Origin: Leisingera sp. S132
GTDB lineage: Bacteria; Pseudomonadota; Alphaproteobacteria; Rhodobacterales; Rhodobacteraceae
Reading direction: 5' to 3'
Length of the DNA stretch: 64,000 nucleotides
NCBI RefSeq assembly: GCF_025144465.1
Contig: NZ_CP083553.1
Span: 2,230,001 to 2,294,000, forward strand
A program made the position numbers and the translations under genes. The notes beneath the pieces were generated by a model. That model searched no databases. It saw only the letters and a program-made list of their open reading frames with translations, and was not told the DNA's origin. Positions 1 to 8,039 of this stretch are shown here, in pieces. Position 1 is the first letter of the stretch. Each line of letters opens with the position of its first letter.

Positions 1-206
1 TCGTAGTATCCCGCATAGGGCAGGATCCGCCACACGCCGTGGGATTCCACCCCCGACAAGTCCGAGTCCACCAGATGCGCCGCCACCTCTGCCGCGATAT
101 CCGCCGGGCAGCCCTTGGCCGTCAGGATGGCCTCTGAGATCCGCCGCGCCTCCGCCTGCGGCAGTGCCACCCGCGGCGTGTCCTTGCTGTATTTGCTGCG
201 CGTCAT
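1..206 (-). CDS. Ldh2 family (malate/L-lactate-type) dehydrogenase, N-terminus only
   Basis: The first 68 codons of a minus-strand gene that runs off the left edge. The reading frame from ATG at 206 includes HLVDSDLSGVESHGVWRI, the typical N-terminal segment of the NAD(P)-dependent Ldh2/malate-lactate dehydrogenase family (YlbC/YiaK type), where a His in the SHG motif lies in the active site. These enzymes oxidise 2-hydroxyacids or reduce the keto acids; the substrate cannot be told from this fragment. The gene is divergent from the FAD oxidoreductase at 427, and the 220 bp between them must hold both promoters. Codon use and GC match the neighbours. Confidence 0.75.
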   Translation of the reverse strand, partial: MTRSKYSKDTPRVALPQAEARRISEAILTAKGCPADIAAEVAAHLVDSDLSGVESHGVWRILPYAGYY

Positions 207-426
207 GGCGAATCATCCTCCCTGCCCTGCCCCTTGGCATCAGGCTACGGCTCCGGCAGGGCCCGCCGCGCCTGTTTGCGGCATTGCTTCCGCTTTCCTG
301 CATTCAGACCGCAGCGCCATGCCGCTTTCCTGCCATCGTGGCGCAAAAGAACTTGAACCGCTGTTCAAGATTCGAAACTGTTACCGGAAACACCGCTCTC
401 AGACAGGGACAAGGGAGACGAGAGAC

Positions 427-1791
427 GTGGCCAAGACCATACGCGAGCCGGCACGGGAGATCCCGGTCATTCATGAAACCGAGGTGCTGGTCGTGGGCTC
501 CGGCCCCGGCGGGCTGGCGGCGGCGCTGGCGGCAGCACGGGCGGGCGTGGAGGTCACGCTCATGGACCGCTTCGGCTGCTTTGGCGGCAACATCACCACC
601 GTGGGGGTCGAGGGCTTTGCCTGGTACCGTCACGAGGAAACGGTAGAGGCCGGCGGCATCGGCTGGGAGTTCGAGGAACGCGCCAAGGCCATGGGCGCCG
701 CGGTGCCTGAAAGCCAGTCTCTGTCTTATGAGCTGGACAGCGAGGGCTTCAAGCTGGTCGCGGACAAGCTGGTCGAGGAAGCCGGCATCCACCCGATGCT
801 GCACCGGGTCTTCGTGGCACCGATCCGCGAGGGCAACCGGATCACCGGCGTCATCGTCGAGAGCAAGGCGGGCCGCGAGGCCATTCTTGCGAAGCGTGTG
901 ATCGACGCCACGGGTGATGCCGACATTGCCCATATGATGGGCGCGCCTTGCGTGAAAACCCCGGTGGAGCAGATGCAGGCAGCCAGCGTGATGTTCCACA
1001 TCGCGGGCGTCGACAAGCAGAAGTTCATGGAGGGCGTCAAGGCCGATCCGCAGACCTATGCCAACTGGTCGACCGGCGAGTGGCAGGTGGAGACCTCAGG
1101 GAAAGAGGACGACATGTTCTCCCCCTTCCTGGCCAAGCCGTTTTCGCAGGCGATCCGCGACGGGATCATTCCGGCGCATCTCAATACCATCGGCGGCACC
1201 TGGGGCGCGGTGCATGACAGCGGCGAGATGACCTATATGAACCTGGTGCATCTGGCCGGCATCGACGGCACCGACCCTGACAGCATGACCAAGGGTGAGA
1301 TCGAGGGGCGCAAACAGGCGATGCATGCAATTGACGCGCTGCGGGCCTATACCCCGGGCTGCGAGGGCGCGCGTTTGCGGAACTTCGGCATGACCATCGG
1401 CATCCGCGACACCCGCAAGATCGACGCGCATCACAACATTACCGAGGACGAGACCCGCAATCAGGGCCGGTTCGAGGACACCATCGGCATCTATCCTGAG
1501 TTCATCGACGGCTACGGGGTGCTGATCCTGCCCACCACCGGGCGCTACATGCAGATCCCCTACCGCGCGATGCTGCCCAAGGGGGTGGAAGGCCTCTTGG
1601 TCACTGGCCGGGCCATCGGCGGCGACAAGATCGCCCATGCCGCCACCCGCAACATGGCGGCTTGCGCCGTCGCGGGCCAGGGCGCGGGCATCGCCGCGGC
1701 GCTGTCGGTGAAGGCAGACTGCGAATTGGACGCGGTGAACATCGGTGAGGTCCAAGGAGAGCTGATACGCCAGGGCGTGAGGATTCACTGA
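427..1791 (+). CDS. FAD-dependent oxidoreductase (FAD_oxidored-like)
   Basis: 454 aa. A Rossmann dinucleotide-binding motif (VVGSGPGGLAAALAAARAG) sits about 20 residues in, followed by the acidic end of strand 2 and the GCFGGNITTVG segment usual in FAD-dependent oxidoreductases that bind FAD non-covalently. A second FAD-contact region near the C-terminus reads GLLVTGRAIGGDKIAHAATRNMAACAVAGQGAG. The open frame extends upstream to 115, but the GTG at 427 has a GGGAG ribosome site about 10 nt upstream and the family-like protein begins there. Its stop overlaps the start of the next gene by one base, so the two are translationally coupled. The substrate is unknown; pairing with a 2-oxoglutarate-type oxygenase suggests a small catabolic step. 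Confidence 0.8.
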   Translation: MAKTIREPAREIPVIHETEVLVVGSGPGGLAAALAAARAGVEVTLMDRFGCFGGNITTVGVEGFAWYRHEETVEAGGIGWEFEERAKAMGAAVPESQSLSYELDSEGFKLVADKLVEEAGIHPMLHRVFVAPIREGNRITGVIVESKAGREAILAKRVIDATGDADIAHMMGAPCVKTPVEQMQAASVMFHIAGVDKQKFMEGVKADPQTYANWSTGEWQVETSGKEDDMFSPFLAKPFSQAIRDGIIPAHLNTIGGTWGAVHDSGEMTYMNLVHLAGIDGTDPDSMTKGEIEGRKQAMHAIDALRAYTPGCEGARLRNFGMTIGIRDTRKIDAHHNITEDETRNQGRFEDTIGIYPEFIDGYGVLILPTTGRYMQIPYRAMLPKGVEGLLVTGRAIGGDKIAHAATRNMAACAVAGQGAGIAAALSVKADCELDAVNIGEVQGELIRQGVRIH

Positions 1792-2765
1792 TGCAGGAGA
1801 TCCCCACAATCGACATCACCCCGCTTCGGGAGGATGGCCATCCCGGGCGGCAGGACACCGTCGCCGCCATTCTGGCGGCAGCGGAGGATATCGGGTTTCT
1901 TTCGATCACCGGAACAGGCATCGTACAGGAAACGGTCGGGAATGTGCGCCGCGCCGTTCAGTCTATCTTTGCCGTGCCCGGGAAATCCAAGTGGGAACAG
2001 GCAATTACGCGGGAGAATTACCGCGGCTACATCCCCTTGGGGTTCTTCACGCCGAATGACGGTTCGGGGACGGCGGACAAATACGAGGGTTACAAACTGC
2101 ACCATGAGGTGGCGGCGGATGATCCCATCTGCGCCATCTGCCCGCTTTACGGCCCCAACCGCTGGCCGGTTGAAGTGCCTGAGGCGCGCGAAGCGATCCT
2201 CGGCTACTGGGCGGAGCTGGACGGTGTCTTTCACCTGCTGCTGGGCGCGCTGGCCGAGGGGCTGGGGCTGGACCCGGCGGCCTTCCGTGAACCGTTCGAG
2301 ACCCCGCTCACCAATATGAGCCTGCTGCACTACCCGCCGCAGGCGCCGGAGGAGGACGGGTTCGGCATCCACCCGCACAAGGACACCGACGCGCTGACCA
2401 TCATCGCACCGGACCCGGTGGGCGGGCTGGAGGTCCAGACCAAGGGCGGCGGCTGGATCACCCCGGGCTGCCCGCCCGGCGGCTTTGTGGTGAACATTGG
2501 CGACATGCTGGAACTGTGGTCCGGCGGGCGGCTGGTCTCCACCCCGCACCGGGTGGTCAACAAGAGCGGGCGGGAGCGCTATTCCTTCCCCTATTTCGCG
2601 GTGCCGCGCCATGATGTGGTGGTGGAACCGCTGCTGCCGCCTGTCGAAGGCTTTGACCGGCCTTCGGTGCATTGCGGCCACTGGTCGGCAGAGATCTGGC
2701 GCACCAACTGGCCGGATGAGGCCGCGGGCGAAGACACGCCGGAACTTGGCACGATACATAGCTGA
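1791..2765 (+). CDS. isopenicillin N synthase-like 2-oxoglutarate/Fe(II) oxygenase
   Basis: 324 aa. The N-terminal DIOX_N-like region (IPTIDITPL) is followed by the double-stranded beta-helix with the iron-binding triad: His196 and Asp198 in HPHKD, and His253 in STPHRV. RERYSFPYF supplies the Arg and Ser that usually bind the 2-oxoglutarate carboxylate. Plant-like and bacterial members hydroxylate or desaturate small metabolites in the cytoplasm. The start codon overlaps the stop of the FAD oxidoreductase (TGATG), so the pair is one operon, and the hairpin at 2793 ends it. No antibiotic cluster surrounds it, so a penicillin-type role is unlikely; the substrate cannot be read from sequence. 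Confidence 0.85.
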   Translation: MQEIPTIDITPLREDGHPGRQDTVAAILAAAEDIGFLSITGTGIVQETVGNVRRAVQSIFAVPGKSKWEQAITRENYRGYIPLGFFTPNDGSGTADKYEGYKLHHEVAADDPICAICPLYGPNRWPVEVPEAREAILGYWAELDGVFHLLLGALAEGLGLDPAAFREPFETPLTNMSLLHYPPQAPEEDGFGIHPHKDTDALTIIAPDPVGGLEVQTKGGGWITPGCPPGGFVVNIGDMLELWSGGRLVSTPHRVVNKSGRERYSFPYFAVPRHDVVVEPLLPPVEGFDRPSVHCGHWSAEIWRTNWPDEAAGEDTPELGTIHS

Positions 2766-2792
2766 CGGAACGCCCCGCCCCGGGAGGGGCGG

Positions 2793-2823
2793 AGCGCCCG
2801 CCCACACTGTGAGGGCGGGCGCT
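2793..2823 (+). terminator. GC-rich hairpin after the FAD/oxygenase operon
   Basis: Perfect 11-bp stem AGCGCCCGCCC / GGGCGGGCGCT with a 9-nt loop, 28 bp after the oxygenase stop. It has no clear T-tract, so it may be a transcript-stabilising hairpin rather than a classic terminator. Confidence 0.5.
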
Positions 2824-2994
2824 GCCCGGCCTGCGGCCCGGCGGGAGGTTTCCCCCACTTGCCCCCGGCCTTTTCCGCCTTATCCCCGCCTTGCCCACAG
2901 GGGATTTGCCCTGCCCCCTTGCAAGCCCCTGCTGCATCAGGAAAGACTGGCGCCAGAAACCTGATGCAAACGGATCAAAGGCGGCACGCGGACC

Positions 2995-4083
2995 ATGGCC
3001 TTACCGGCAAAACAGCAGCTGAAATACTGGGGCATCGCCGCCATTGTCTTTGCGGTGGTGATGTGGGCGCTTGGCAATGTGCTGATGCCCTTCGTGCTGG
3101 GCGCCGCCATCGCCTATATGATCGACCCGGTGGCCGACCGGCTGGAGGCCTGGGGCATGAGCCGCGCCGGGGCCACCGCCGCGATCACGGTAGGCACCCT
3201 GCTGATCTTCCTGCTGCTGCTGGTGGTGGTGGTGCCGACGCTGATCTCGCAGATGATCGACCTGGCCCAGGTGCTGCCGCAGCTGCTGCGCGATGCGCGC
3301 GCCTTTGCCACCGAGCATTTCCCCACGGTTTTCGAGGAGAACAGCCGCATACACCAGGCTGTCACCTCCTTCATGCAGACCCTGCAATCGCGTGCGATGG
3401 AGGTGCTGCAATCGGTGCTGGGCGGTGCCGCCTCCTTCCTGAACATCGTGATCCTGCTGGTGATCGTGCCGGTGGTGGCGGTCTATCTGCTGCTGGACTG
3501 GGACCGGATGGTTGCCCGCATCGACGAGCTGCTGCCGCGCGACCACCAGCCGGTGATCCGCCGCCTGGCGGGCGAGATCGACGCGGTGCTGGCCTCCTTC
3601 ATCCGCGGCATGGGCACCGTCTGCCTGATCCTCGGCACCTATTACGCGGTGGCGCTGATGCTGGTGGGGCTGAACTTCGGCCTCGCGGTGGGCTTCATCG
3701 CGGGGCTTGTCACCTTCATCCCTTACCTCGGTGCCCTCATTGGCGGCGCGCTGGCCATCGGCCTGGCCCTGTTCCAGTTCTGGGGCGACTGGGTGTCGAT
3801 CGGGCTGGTGGCGGCCATCTTTGCCATCGGCCAGGTGGCAGAGGGCAATATCCTGACGCCCAAGCTGGTGGGCGGCTCGGTCGGCCTGCATCCGGTCTGG
3901 CTGCTGCTGGCGCTGTCGGTCTTTGGCGCATTGTTCGGCTTTGTCGGCATGCTGGTGGCGGTGCCGGTGGCGGCGGCGCTTGGCGTGATCGCGCGCTTTG
4001 TCACCGAGCAGTATCTGGACAGCCGCCTGTATCAGGGCCAAAGCCATCCCAATGCTGAGAAACGGGACGCAGGCGCGGAGTGA
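2995..4083 (+). CDS. AI-2E family (PerM/TqsA-like) permease
   Basis: 362 aa integral membrane protein of the AI-2 exporter/PerM superfamily. There is a hydrophobic pair at the N-terminus (ALGNVLMPFVLGAAIAYMIDPVADRLE, the conserved first segment), a soluble helical middle region about residues 85-140, then several segments including GLVTFIPYLGALIGGALAIGLA and the closing GNILTPKLVGGSVGLHPVWLLLALSVFGALFGFVGMLVAVPVAA, both hallmarks of the family. Characterised members export signalling molecules or act as Na+/H+ antiporters; no substrate can be assigned here. The next gene starts 4 bp after its stop, so it heads the permease-hdaA-ppx operon, an arrangement I associate with Rhodobacteraceae. Confidence 0.88.
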   Translation: MALPAKQQLKYWGIAAIVFAVVMWALGNVLMPFVLGAAIAYMIDPVADRLEAWGMSRAGATAAITVGTLLIFLLLLVVVVPTLISQMIDLAQVLPQLLRDARAFATEHFPTVFEENSRIHQAVTSFMQTLQSRAMEVLQSVLGGAASFLNIVILLVIVPVVAVYLLLDWDRMVARIDELLPRDHQPVIRRLAGEIDAVLASFIRGMGTVCLILGTYYAVALMLVGLNFGLAVGFIAGLVTFIPYLGALIGGALAIGLALFQFWGDWVSIGLVAAIFAIGQVAEGNILTPKLVGGSVGLHPVWLLLALSVFGALFGFVGMLVAVPVAAALGVIARFVTEQYLDSRLYQGQSHPNAEKRDAGAE

Positions 4084-4087
4084 TCCC

Positions 4088-4795
4088 ATGGCACAGCAGC
4101 TGAGCTTTGATCTCCCGGCGAAACCGGCGCTGGGGCGGGAGGATTTCTTTGTCGCGCCGTCCAATGCGATGGCCGTGGCGCTGCTGGATCCGCAGTTTGC
4201 CTGGCCCAGCGGCAAGCTGGTGCTGACCGGCCCCAAGGGCGCGGGCAAGACCCATCTGGCGCATGTCTGGGCCAGCCAGTCCGGCGCCCGCATCCTCCCC
4301 GCCGCACGCCTCAGCGAACAGATGGTGCCGGAGCTGGCGCAGGGCCCTGTCGCGGTCGAAGACGTGCCGCAGATCGCCGATGATCCAGCGCAGCAGAACG
4401 CCCTGTTCCACCTGCACAATCTGGTGCTGGCGCAGGGTCATTCGCTGGTGATGACCGGGCGCGGCGCGCCGAACCTCTGGGGGCTGACGCTGCCCGACCT
4501 GCAAAGCCGGGTGCAGGCCGCCACCCACGCCGAATTGCAGCCGCCTGACGACCAGCTTCTGGCGGTGGTGCTGGCCAAGCTGTTCAACGACCGCCAGATC
4601 ACGCCCAAGCCGGATGTGATTCCCTATCTGGTGGCGCATATGGACCGCTCCTTTGCCGCCGCGGCGCAGATCGTGCGGCGGCTGGACCAGCTGTCCCTGG
4701 CGGAAAAACGCAGCCTGACACGGCCCCTGGCGGTGCGGGTGCTGTCCGAGGTGCGCGGAGAGGCGTCGGAAAATGACGCATCCGCAAGCTGTTGA
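4088..4795 (+). CDS. hdaA: HdaA, DnaA-inactivating AAA+ protein
   Basis: 235 aa DnaA-like ATPase lacking DnaA's DNA-binding domain IV. Residues 4-10 (QLSFDLP) fit the QLxLP-type beta-clamp-binding motif, and GPKGAGKTHLAHVWA is the Walker A region. The Walker B and sensor regions are short and degenerate (VEDVPQ), as is usual for Hda. In alphaproteobacteria HdaA binds the DNA-loaded clamp and stimulates ATP hydrolysis by DnaA (RIDA), limiting re-initiation. The ATG at 4088 lies 4 bp past the permease stop, and this start places the clamp motif at the very N-terminus, where Hda carries it. An upstream in-frame extension to 3998 overlaps the permease and is disfavoured. Confidence 0.85.
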   Translation: MAQQLSFDLPAKPALGREDFFVAPSNAMAVALLDPQFAWPSGKLVLTGPKGAGKTHLAHVWASQSGARILPAARLSEQMVPELAQGPVAVEDVPQIADDPAQQNALFHLHNLVLAQGHSLVMTGRGAPNLWGLTLPDLQSRVQAATHAELQPPDDQLLAVVLAKLFNDRQITPKPDVIPYLVAHMDRSFAAAAQIVRRLDQLSLAEKRSLTRPLAVRVLSEVRGEASENDASASC

Positions 4796-4847
4796 CCCCT
4801 GCCCGCCCATGCCGCATCCTGACCGCGGATCGCAAGACGGAGCCCTC

Positions 4848-6440
4848 ATGAACCTGTCCCAGGACCCCGCCGCCGCAGCCGCCAGCACCGATTGGGGCCC
4901 CTTCGGGCGGCCGATCTTCGACGACCCCAAGGCCCGGGCGCTGTCGCGGGTGGGGGTGGTCGATGTCGGCTCCAACTCGGTCCGCCTGGTGGTGTTTGAC
5001 GGCGCCGCCCGCAGCCCGGCCTATTTCTACAACGAAAAAATCATGTGCGCGCTGGGGGCCGGCCTGACGGACTCGGGCCGCCTGAACCCGGAGGGCCGCG
5101 CCCGCGCGCTGTCGGCGCTGCGCCGGTTCCAGCATCTGGCCCAGGGCATGGGGCTGCCGCCCTTGTCTGCGGTGGCCACCGCCGCAGTGCGCGACGCCGA
5201 GGACGGGCCGGACTTCTGCGAGGAAGTTCTGCGCGAAACCGGCCTCAGGATCCACGTCATCGACGGCCGCGAAGAGGCCCGGCTGTCGGCCCAGGGCGTG
5301 CTGTTGGGCTGGCCGGGTGCCTATGGGCTGGTCTGCGACATCGGCGGTTCCTCGATGGAGCTGGCGGAGATCCAGGAGAACTCTGTCGGGCGCCGGGTGA
5401 CCTCGCCCTTGGGTCCGCTGAAGCTGCGCGACATCAAAGGCGGGCGCAAGGGCCGCAAGGCCTATATCAAAGCGGTGATTGAGCAGCTGAAGGGCGAGAT
5501 GGGCGCGCAGCGCGACCGGCTGTTCCTGGTCGGCGGCAGCTGGCGCGCGATTGCCCGCATCGACATGCACCGGCGCGGCTATCCGCTGAAGGTGCTGCAT
5601 GAATACCGGATGAGCGCAAGCGACGTGCGCGAAACCGCCCGCTACATCGAAAAGCGCGATCTGAACAAGCTGCGCGACGCTTGCGGCATCTCCTCCAGCC
5701 GGATGGCGCTGGTGCCCTATGCGATCGACGTGCTGACCCGGCTTATCCATACCTTCAAGCCTAAGGACATCGCGGTCTCAAGCTATGGCATCCGCGAGGG
5801 GCTGCTGTACGAGCAGATGCCGCAGCGGCTGCGCGCCCGCGACCCGCTGGTCGAGGCGTCGCGGTTTGCCGAGATGAAGGACGCCCGTGTGCCCGGCTTC
5901 GGCAAGACACTGTATGACTTCGTGCATCCGCTGTTCGCCAATGCCCGCCACAGCAAGCGGCGGCTGGTCAAGGCGGCCTGCCTCTTGCATGACGTCAGCT
6001 GGCGGGCGCATCCCGACTACCGCGCCGAGGTCTGTTTCGACAACGCCACCCGCGCCAACCTGGGCGGGCTCAAGCATTCCGAACGGGTGTTCCTGGGCCT
6101 CGCGCTCCTACACCGCTACAGCAACAAGCGGCAGGGCAGCTCCTTTGAGCATCTCTATGAGCTTTTGGACGAAAAGGGCCAGCACGAGGCGGAGGTGCTG
6201 GGCAAGGCGATGCGGTTCGGCGCCATGCTGATGGTGACCAGCAACGGCGAGATCGGCGAACTGCAATGGCAGCCACGCAAGCGGGTGCTGCATGTGACAC
6301 TGCCGGATACGGCGCGGCCGCTCTACGGCGAGGTGGCGGAATCGCGGCTGAAGTCGCTGGCCAAGGCGCTGGGGGCGGAGGTTGACCTGAAGTTCAGCAA
6401 ACCCGCGCCGGAAGCGGAGCAGGCGCAGACGCAGGACTGA
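4848..6440 (+). CDS. ppx: Ppx/GppA family phosphatase with HD-like C-terminal domain
   Basis: 530 aa. The N-terminal actin-like fold of exopolyphosphatase/guanosine pentaphosphatase is marked by VVDVGSNSVRLVVFD (about residues 36-50) and CDIGGSSMEL (about 163-172). The C-terminal half carries an HD-like segment LLHDVSW (about 379-385), as in long Ppx proteins. It probably hydrolyses polyphosphate and/or pppGpp in the cytoplasm. Three in-frame ATGs (4773, 4809, 4848) are possible; 4848 has GGAG 6 nt upstream, so I chose it. The 4773 start would overlap hdaA. The stop is followed at once by a 15-bp tandem repeat in the same frame (see findings). Confidence 0.88.
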   Translation: MNLSQDPAAAAASTDWGPFGRPIFDDPKARALSRVGVVDVGSNSVRLVVFDGAARSPAYFYNEKIMCALGAGLTDSGRLNPEGRARALSALRRFQHLAQGMGLPPLSAVATAAVRDAEDGPDFCEEVLRETGLRIHVIDGREEARLSAQGVLLGWPGAYGLVCDIGGSSMELAEIQENSVGRRVTSPLGPLKLRDIKGGRKGRKAYIKAVIEQLKGEMGAQRDRLFLVGGSWRAIARIDMHRRGYPLKVLHEYRMSASDVRETARYIEKRDLNKLRDACGISSSRMALVPYAIDVLTRLIHTFKPKDIAVSSYGIREGLLYEQMPQRLRARDPLVEASRFAEMKDARVPGFGKTLYDFVHPLFANARHSKRRLVKAACLLHDVSWRAHPDYRAEVCFDNATRANLGGLKHSERVFLGLALLHRYSNKRQGSSFEHLYELLDEKGQHEAEVLGKAMRFGAMLMVTSNGEIGELQWQPRKRVLHVTLPDTARPLYGEVAESRLKSLAKALGAEVDLKFSKPAPEAEQAQTQD

Positions 6441-6445
6441 CGGGC

Positions 6446-6505
6446 GCAGGGCAATCGGTCGCAGGGCAAACGGGCACAGGGCAATCAGGTTCAGGGCAAA
6501 CGCGC
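6446..6505. repeat. four tandem 15-bp units, core CAGGGCAA
   Basis: Four consecutive 15-bp units at 6446, 6461, 6476 and 6491, each with CAGGGCAA at positions 2-9 followed by variable bases. They start 6 bp after the ppx stop codon. Since 15 is a multiple of 3, they keep that reading frame open. Confidence 0.85.
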
Positions 6506-6539
6506 GCGGGGGAGCTGGGGACAGAGGTCCGCAGCGGCG

Positions 6540-6923
6540 TCAGATTTCGGTGACGCCCTCGCCCTCATCCTTGTCTTCCTTGGCGGGCGCGTTGTCCTTG
6601 GGCTTCTTGCGGATGATGATATCGCCGTTGGGCAGGATCTCCGGCAGCTCGTAAGCGCTCCAGTCCTCGACTTCCTTGGCGATATCCGCCAGCGCCGGCC
6701 CCATCTCCGCCAGGAAAGCCCCCATCGAGGGGCCGATCTCCTCCATCATGCCCTGCAGATCTTCCAGAGCGGGCGCCATTTCCTTGCGCAGACCCTCCCA
6801 GAACAATTCCGCCCCGCGCTCCATCAGTGAGGGTCCGGTGCCCTCCCCTTCCCCCGCCTCCTGGGCAGAAAGCGGCGCGGATGTCAGGAGTGTGAGGGCG
6901 GCGGGCAGAAGGATCTGTTTCAT
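6540..6923 (-). CDS. small exported acidic protein, function unknown
   Basis: 127 aa. An N-terminal Sec signal peptide is evident (MKQILLPAALTLLTSAPLSAQEA, likely cut after SAQ or SA-QEA). The mature part is acidic and amphipathic, with repeated LxxMMEEIGPSMGAFLAEMGPAL-type helices, then a conserved-looking PEILPNGDIIIRKKP segment and a charged tail. It probably sits in the periplasm. I recognise it only as a conserved hypothetical of roseobacters; the AAA+ ATPase label sometimes given to such proteins is not supported, because there is no Walker motif. It is convergent with ppx and separate from the operons on either side. Confidence 0.7.
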   Translation of the reverse strand: MKQILLPAALTLLTSAPLSAQEAGEGEGTGPSLMERGAELFWEGLRKEMAPALEDLQGMMEEIGPSMGAFLAEMGPALADIAKEVEDWSAYELPEILPNGDIIIRKKPKDNAPAKEDKDEGEGVTEI

Positions 6924-7089
6924 GGGGCTAATATAGGGAGCGCGCGCATGGTGTAACAGGGGGAAGAGTTTGCACAGGGACGTATAGGTTTGGCAGCATA
7001 GCCGGACTTTGCTGACCTCCGATGGTGAACGCCAAATGTCAGCTTTCCTGATTTTGCGGTCTATTCTCCCCTAACTTGAGGGCGCGCAG

Positions 7090-7533
7090 TCAGTTTGAAC
7101 GACTGATCCTCCCCGTCATTTTCAGACCGTCTCGAATGTTCAGTCCCATCATCGTGAGATTTGCAGTACCGGCAACCAATTCGACAACCTGAACAAGGTA
7201 AAAGGTGCTATCGAATTCGCCAGCCGCAGCCTTGCCAGCTAAGAACCAAGCGGCCGGTACGAGGATCAGCAAACCGTTCAGCGCGATGATGGGCATGCGC
7301 TTTTTCTTGGCTCTTGCAGGCGCATCCTTGCGTTTCCGGCCCATAGCCATGCCCGATCCGCCGACAATTGCCATCGCAGGGATGAGGATAAACATGCCCT
7401 TAAGGATAAATCCTTTGACGGCTGCAATCGTCTCGTGGCTGGCAAATAATTCGCTGAACACGGTGGAAGTCCAGAAGAGGAGGATCATCAGGAAGCCGAT
7501 GCCGCCCGCAATTGCGTGAATGCGTGTTTTCAT
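7090..7533 (-). CDS. small four-helix membrane protein of the MarR module
   Basis: 147 aa with four predicted membrane segments: IAGGIGFLMILLFWTSTVFSEL, FILKGMFILIPAMAIVGGSGMAM, IIALNGLLILVPAAWFLAG and FYLVQVVELVAGTANLTMMGLNI. A basic loop (GRKRKDAPARAKKKR) lies between helices 2 and 3, so that loop is probably cytoplasmic. Function unknown. The ATG at 7533 has AGGGAA upstream. It follows the ABM-fold gene by 39 bp on the same strand, so both are likely one transcript under the divergent MarR regulator. The region is visibly less GC-rich than the rest of the window. Confidence 0.72.
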   Translation of the reverse strand: MKTRIHAIAGGIGFLMILLFWTSTVFSELFASHETIAAVKGFILKGMFILIPAMAIVGGSGMAMGRKRKDAPARAKKKRMPIIALNGLLILVPAAWFLAGKAAAGEFDSTFYLVQVVELVAGTANLTMMGLNIRDGLKMTGRISRSN

Positions 7534-7572
7534 CTCTGTTTTCCCTGAAATGGTCTTTTTCCGACGGTCCCG

Positions 7573-7941
7573 TCAGGCCGTGCAGCAGTTCGATACGGCA
7601 ATCTTTTCGAAGAGATGCGGTGCGGTCACTGCACTGGATGGATAGTGACTGAGCGCCTTTTGAAACTCGGGATTCGAAAACGCCGCGCGGAAGTCGGCAA
7701 CAGAGTCCCAAATGGCGTAATTCAGATACATGCTGCTTTCGCCGATAGCCTTATGCATCTGGGTGCTGATGTAGCCCGTTTGTTTTTTCATCCAGAGCGC
7801 ATCGTCTCTCCATGCCGCAATCAGATCATCGTGATCATCCGGATCAATTGTGAAGAGGTTGACCAATACCACCGGGCCGGCGTCGACACCCAGTTGCTGT
7901 TCGATTGGATGTTCGGGATCGAGGGGTTTGAAGTTGACCAT
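7573..7941 (-). CDS. antibiotic biosynthesis monooxygenase (ABM)-fold protein
   Basis: 122 aa. The centre matches the ABM/dimeric alpha-beta barrel pattern: VVLVNLFTIDPDDHDDLIAAWRDDALWMKKQTGYISTQMHKAI, followed by YLNYAIWDSVADFRAAF. Such cofactor-free proteins oxidise quinols or phenolics, or simply bind ligands. The ATG at 7941 is chosen over an upstream start at 7977 because it has CGGAG 8 nt upstream, and because the 7977 codon lies inside the MarR palindrome at 7972-7984. It is divergent from marR, and its promoter overlaps the operator sites, so repression by that MarR is likely. The terminal SNCCTA gives a vicinal Cys pair that could be redox-active. Confidence 0.75.
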   Translation of the reverse strand: MVNFKPLDPEHPIEQQLGVDAGPVVLVNLFTIDPDDHDDLIAAWRDDALWMKKQTGYISTQMHKAIGESSMYLNYAIWDSVADFRAAFSNPEFQKALSHYPSSAVTAPHLFEKIAVSNCCTA

Positions 7942-7971
7942 CTGAGTTGCTCCGTGAGTGCATAAATATGG

Positions 7972-7984
7972 TGACATGTTGTCA
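7972..7984. promoter_or_regulatory. palindromic operator near the ABM gene (MarR site 1)
   Basis: TGACA-TGT-TGTCA, a perfect inverted repeat with 5-bp arms, 31 bp upstream of the ABM start. It shares the TGACA/TGTCA half-sites with the longer palindrome at 8002, so both are probably bound by the adjacent MarR. Confidence 0.65.
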
Positions 7985-8001
7985 TATATGGCTTGATAAC
8001 C

Positions 8002-8025
8002 TTATTGACAATATGTTGTCAATAA
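8002..8025. promoter_or_regulatory. 10-bp-arm palindrome before marR (MarR site 2)
   Basis: Arms TTATTGACAA and TTGTCAATAA are perfectly complementary around a TATG centre, 24 bp in all, ending 14 bp before the marR ATG at 8040. It is a strong candidate for autoregulation. An in-frame ATG at 8013 lies inside the palindrome and is therefore an unlikely start. Confidence 0.75.
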
Positions 8026-8039
8026 ATCAGATTTCGCCC

